This document shows, piece by piece, positions 61,488 to 64,000 of a stretch of 64,000 nt of DNA (its first letter is position 1; each line of letters starts with the position of its first letter). Origin of the DNA: Halobellus clavatus. GTDB lineage: Archaea; Halobacteriota; Halobacteria; Halobacteriales; Haloferacaceae. The position numbers and the translations under genes are program-made. The stretch covers positions 1 to 64,000 of the forward strand of contig NZ_FNPB01000003.1 of assembly GCF_900107195.1 (NCBI RefSeq), in the 5' to 3' direction. The notes below the pieces were generated by a model. It did no database searches. It worked only from the letters and a program-made list of their open reading frames with translations, and was not told the origin of the DNA.

Positions 61488-62045
61488 TCAGACGGTCCGC
61501 AGGTCGTCGGTCGCCCGCCACCGGATCGCCGCGGCGGCCACCTCGTCGATGCGCCTGATCATCTCGGCTTCGATGGTGGCGGGTTCGACGTTCGTTCGAC
61601 TCGTGTGTGAGAGCACGATGTGTGCCAGTTCGATCGGGAGATCCACCTGCGCGACGAGGTGGACGCCGTAATAGGGGTGCCCGAGTAGGTCGGAGACCGC
61701 GGTGTCTTCCATCCCCGAGAACTCGGCCAGTTTGCTCACGTCGTGGACGAGTGCGCCCGCGATGAGTATGTCGGTGTCGATGTCGAGCACCGCATCACGA
61801 CGATCCAGAAATGCCGCGACGAGCGAAATGGCACCCGCGGCCACGTCACGCACGTGGTCGATCAGATACTCGTCTCGCAGCGACAGTTCGCGCTGTGTCG
61901 GTGGCAGCCACGGCACAGACCGCAGATCGTCGATATCGTTCTCGGCAATCGCCGTGGTCCACGCCTCGACGACGCCCGCGCGGAGGTCGTCGTCTTCGAT
62001 CGCGTCGAGCTCGGGGAGCGCGGCCCGAACTGCTTCTTCGCTCAT
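61488..62045 (-). CDS. HD-domain phosphohydrolase-like protein
   Basis: The 185-residue protein has the HD order: DHVRDVAAGAISLVAAF (first His), GALVHDVSKLAEFSGMED (HD pair near residue 100-101), HPYYGVHLVAQVDLPIELA, and a later His/Asp in HIVLSHTSRTN. These fit metal-dependent phosphohydrolases of nucleotides. The substrate is unknown. It converges on ilvD, 38 bp apart. Confidence 0.88.
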   Translation of the reverse strand: MSEEAVRAALPELDAIEDDDLRAGVVEAWTTAIAENDIDDLRSVPWLPPTQRELSLRDEYLIDHVRDVAAGAISLVAAFLDRRDAVLDIDTDILIAGALVHDVSKLAEFSGMEDTAVSDLLGHPYYGVHLVAQVDLPIELAHIVLSHTSRTNVEPATIEAEMIRRIDEVAAAAIRWRATDDLRTV

Positions 62046-62102
62046 ACGGTGGGTACGACGGTGGCGAGCAAGTAGGTTCCTTCGGCCCCGCCGGACCGCC
62101 GC

Positions 62103-62294
62103 TCACTCGTCGGCGACGGCCCACGTGGGGGTATAGACGAGGCTGCCGAAGAGAAAGACCAGCGCGAGCGCCGCCAACAGCAACGGACCCACGGAACTCG
62201 ATCTGACGACGCTTTCGGCGCCGACAGCGATCCCGATCACGATAACAGCCGTACACCGACGAATCGTCCGCCGGAGGGCAGGGGACGAGGACAT
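62103..62294 (-). CDS. Small two-TM membrane protein, 63 aa
   Basis: The predicted protein begins MSSSPALRRTIRRCTAVIVI and has two helices (about 16-34 and 38-55, GPLLLAALALVFLFGSLVYT). No family is recognised. It is on the same strand as the HD gene and the peroxiredoxin. Confidence 0.5.
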   Translation of the reverse strand: MSSSPALRRTIRRCTAVIVIGIAVGAESVVRSSSVGPLLLAALALVFLFGSLVYTPTWAVADE

Positions 62295-62345
62295 ACTCGC
62301 CGTTTGCCCGTCCGGGAGAAATCGGTTCCGCTCGGCGGGACCGGC

Positions 62346-62828
62346 TCAGACCGATTCGACCGCCGATAGGAGTTCCTCGTAGTCGGGTTCGTTCGTCGGA
62401 TCCTCGGCGACCCAACTGTAGGTGACGGTCCCGTCGTCGTCGAGGACGAACACCGCGCGGTTGGCGATCCCGTAGAGCCCCAGGTCGGCGATGTCCATCG
62501 AGAGCCCGTACGCCTCGATCGCGTCGCCGCCCATATCGCTCACCAGATCGAACCCCAGGTCGTACTCGTCGGCGAAGGCGCCGAGCGAGAACGCGGAGTC
62601 GGCGCTCACCCCGAACAGCGTCGCGCCCGCGTCCGCGAAGTCGTCGTAGCGCTCCTGCAGCGCGACCATTTCATTCGAACACGGCGGCGTGAACGCGCCG
62701 GGGAAGAACGCCAGCACGACGGGGCCGTCGCCGAGGTGGTCGGCGAGGTCGAACGTCTCGTGATCGCTGCCCTTGTAGGTCGCGGTGAACGCCGGTGCTT
62801 CCTCGCCTGCAGACGGTGTGTCAGACAT
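62346..62828 (-). CDS. Peroxiredoxin, one-Cys AhpC/TSA type
   Basis: The 160-residue protein has FFPGAFTPPCSNEMVALQER with the peroxidatic Cys50 (PxxxTxxC). There is no second Cys, so the resolving thiol must come from another molecule. Motif and length fit the Prx family of the thioredoxin fold. It is a second peroxiredoxin besides the two-Cys Bcp at 38 kb. Starts MSDTPSAGEEAPAFTATYKG. Confidence 0.92.
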   Translation of the reverse strand: MSDTPSAGEEAPAFTATYKGSDHETFDLADHLGDGPVVLAFFPGAFTPPCSNEMVALQERYDDFADAGATLFGVSADSAFSLGAFADEYDLGFDLVSDMGGDAIEAYGLSMDIADLGLYGIANRAVFVLDDDGTVTYSWVAEDPTNEPDYEELLSAVESV

Positions 62829-62957
62829 CTCGTCTGTCCGCTACGGGCCGGACGACCAAAATGTGATGGGGCACCGTGTTCGCGCGGTTCACGACCGTGG
62901 AGACGAATCCGGGAGCGACGTCCGCGATCGACGAATGCCGTCGCCGTCGAACGGGCC

Positions 62958-63992
62958 TCAGACCCAGCCTTCTTCGACGAGCAGTTCGCCGTTGAGCAGC
63001 GACGCGCCGGCCGCGCCGCGGATGGTGTTGTGCGCGAGGCAGTTGTACTTCAGGCCGCTCGGGGTCTCCTGGAGGCCCCCGGCGGAGATCTGCATTCCCT
63101 CGCCGCGCTCGCGGTCGAGTCGGGGCTGCGGGCGTTCGAGATCCTCGAAGACGTGGATGAGTTGCGCCGGCGAGGACGGGAGGTCGGCGCTCTCGTAAGT
63201 GCGCATCGCGTCTGCGGCCGCTTCGGGCGACACGTCGTCTGCGGTCTCGGCGAAGACGTTCTCCAGGTGCCCGTCGAGCGTCGGAATCCGGTTACACGAC
63301 GCCGCGACGTCCATCCCGTGAAGTTCGAGTTCCGCCCCGTCGAAGGTGCCCAGCAGTTTCCGCGATTCGGTCTCCATCTTCTCTTCTTCCCCGCCGATGT
63401 GTGGGATCGCGTTGTCGATGATTTCCATCGACGTGACGCCGGAGTAGCCCGCTCCCGAGACGGCCTGCAGCGTCGAGACCTGCACGGATTCGAGGCCGAA
63501 CTCGTCCAACGCCGCGAGCGTCGGAACCATCGTGATCGTCGAGCAGTTCGGGTTCTTCACGAGCGCGCCGTCCCACCCGCGCTCCTCGCGCTGGATCTCG
63601 ATCAGGTCCAGATGACCGGGGTTGATCTCGGGGATCGTCAGCGGCACGTCCGGTGCCATTCGGTCGTTCGAGGAGTTCGAGGAGACCACGTAGCCGGCGT
63701 CGAGGAAGCCTGGTTCGACGTCCGCTGCGACGCCCGAGGGGAGCGACGAGAACAGGAGGTCGACGTCGTCCGGAACGTCATCGGGAGTCGTCGCGGCGAC
63801 GGTCATCTCCGCGACGTCGTCCGGGATCGGCGTGTTCACGCGCCACTTCGCCGCCTCGCGGTACGACTTGCCCGCGCTCTCCTCGGACGCTGTGAGCGCC
63901 GCCAACTCGAACGTCGGATGGTCGTCGAGGAGTTGGATGAACCGCTGTCCGACCGCACCGGTCGCACCGAGAATGCCCACACGTACTGTCAT
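62958..63992 (-). CDS. asd: Aspartate-semialdehyde dehydrogenase
   Basis: Asd reduces aspartyl phosphate in lysine, threonine and methionine synthesis. The 344-residue protein has VGILGATGAVGQRFIQLLDD (NADP binding), the catalytic Cys in LVKNPNCSTITMVPTL near residue 150, SGAGYSGVTSMEIIDN and a substrate-binding region near CNRIPTLDGHLENVF. It is the archaeal/fungal subtype. A GTG lies three bases upstream of the chosen ATG; the window ends just beyond, so the promoter is not fully visible. Confidence 0.95.
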   Translation of the reverse strand: MTVRVGILGATGAVGQRFIQLLDDHPTFELAALTASEESAGKSYREAAKWRVNTPIPDDVAEMTVAATTPDDVPDDVDLLFSSLPSGVAADVEPGFLDAGYVVSSNSSNDRMAPDVPLTIPEINPGHLDLIEIQREERGWDGALVKNPNCSTITMVPTLAALDEFGLESVQVSTLQAVSGAGYSGVTSMEIIDNAIPHIGGEEEKMETESRKLLGTFDGAELELHGMDVAASCNRIPTLDGHLENVFAETADDVSPEAAADAMRTYESADLPSSPAQLIHVFEDLERPQPRLDRERGEGMQISAGGLQETPSGLKYNCLAHNTIRGAAGASLLNGELLVEEGWV

Positions 63993-64000
63993 CACCGTTG

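Noticed and set aside
1-64000. CRISPR array or cas genes
   Set aside because: No regularly spaced direct repeats of 25-40 bp and no cas-like proteins were seen.

Overview
The window is 64 kb of chromosome from a haloarchaeon (class Halobacteria). The supporting signs are high GC, strongly acidic proteins, archaeal information-processing genes (Cdc48/VAT, PriS, GINS, RadB, Rpo4, L21e, L7Ae, S28e, L24e, L37e, Lsm, TmcA, aEF-1beta), and TATA boxes 24-30 nt upstream of start codons, which implies leaderless mRNAs. Genus cannot be fixed from sequence alone. Apart from one truncated IS6-type transposase at the left edge, this is core chromosome. I see no CRISPR array, rRNA, prophage or plasmid origin.

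Layout. 0.6-4.7 kb: trpDFEG operon (minus strand), then tRNA-Val(GAC). 5-11 kb: a large membrane protein with a repeat tail, an ABC exporter and a DJ-1/PfpI protein. 11-17 kb: J-domain/ferredoxin fusion, polyphosphate kinase, a PrpE/ApaH-like phosphatase, and a divergent CBS protein with a ribosome-hibernation-like C-terminus. 17-26.4 kb: RadB, TctA-like permease, zinc-ribbon protein with aEF-1beta, then L21e-Rpo4-DUF655-KsgA-MscS-HemK and a pair of MetE-like genes. 26.4-33 kb: L7Ae-S28e-L24e-Ndk operon with a long structured leader, TmcA, a DUF456 protein, and an acetyltransferase-oxidoreductase pair. 33-38 kb: eIF2B-like protein, hydrolase, and the Hsp20-like/Cdc48 pair. 38-44 kb: Bcp peroxiredoxin, GINS, PriS, TrmB regulator, a second MscS and a Usp. 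44-52 kb: 5'-nucleotidase-like enzyme, dodecin, a membrane gene pair, small zinc/Fe-S proteins, hisD, and secreted proteins. 52-64 kb: gltX, an HAD gene broken by an amber codon, idsA, RNase J, Lsm-L37e, MoaB, a diadenylate cyclase-like gene, ilvD, an HD protein, a second peroxiredoxin and asd.

How genes fit together. Amino-acid synthesis is scattered (Trp, His, Ile/Val, Lys/Thr/Met via Asd, Met). Translation and RNA genes lie in canonical archaeal clusters. The most suggestive neighbourhood is ppk1-prpE-CBS/HPF: polyphosphate, dinucleotide-alarmone and ribosome-dormancy functions side by side. Regulatory DNA of note includes a kink-turn-like element in the L7Ae leader, palindromes at the trp and Hsp20-like/cdc48 promoters, a hairpin directly before moaB, and two homologous 83-bp palindromic elements whose arms differ by compensatory base changes.
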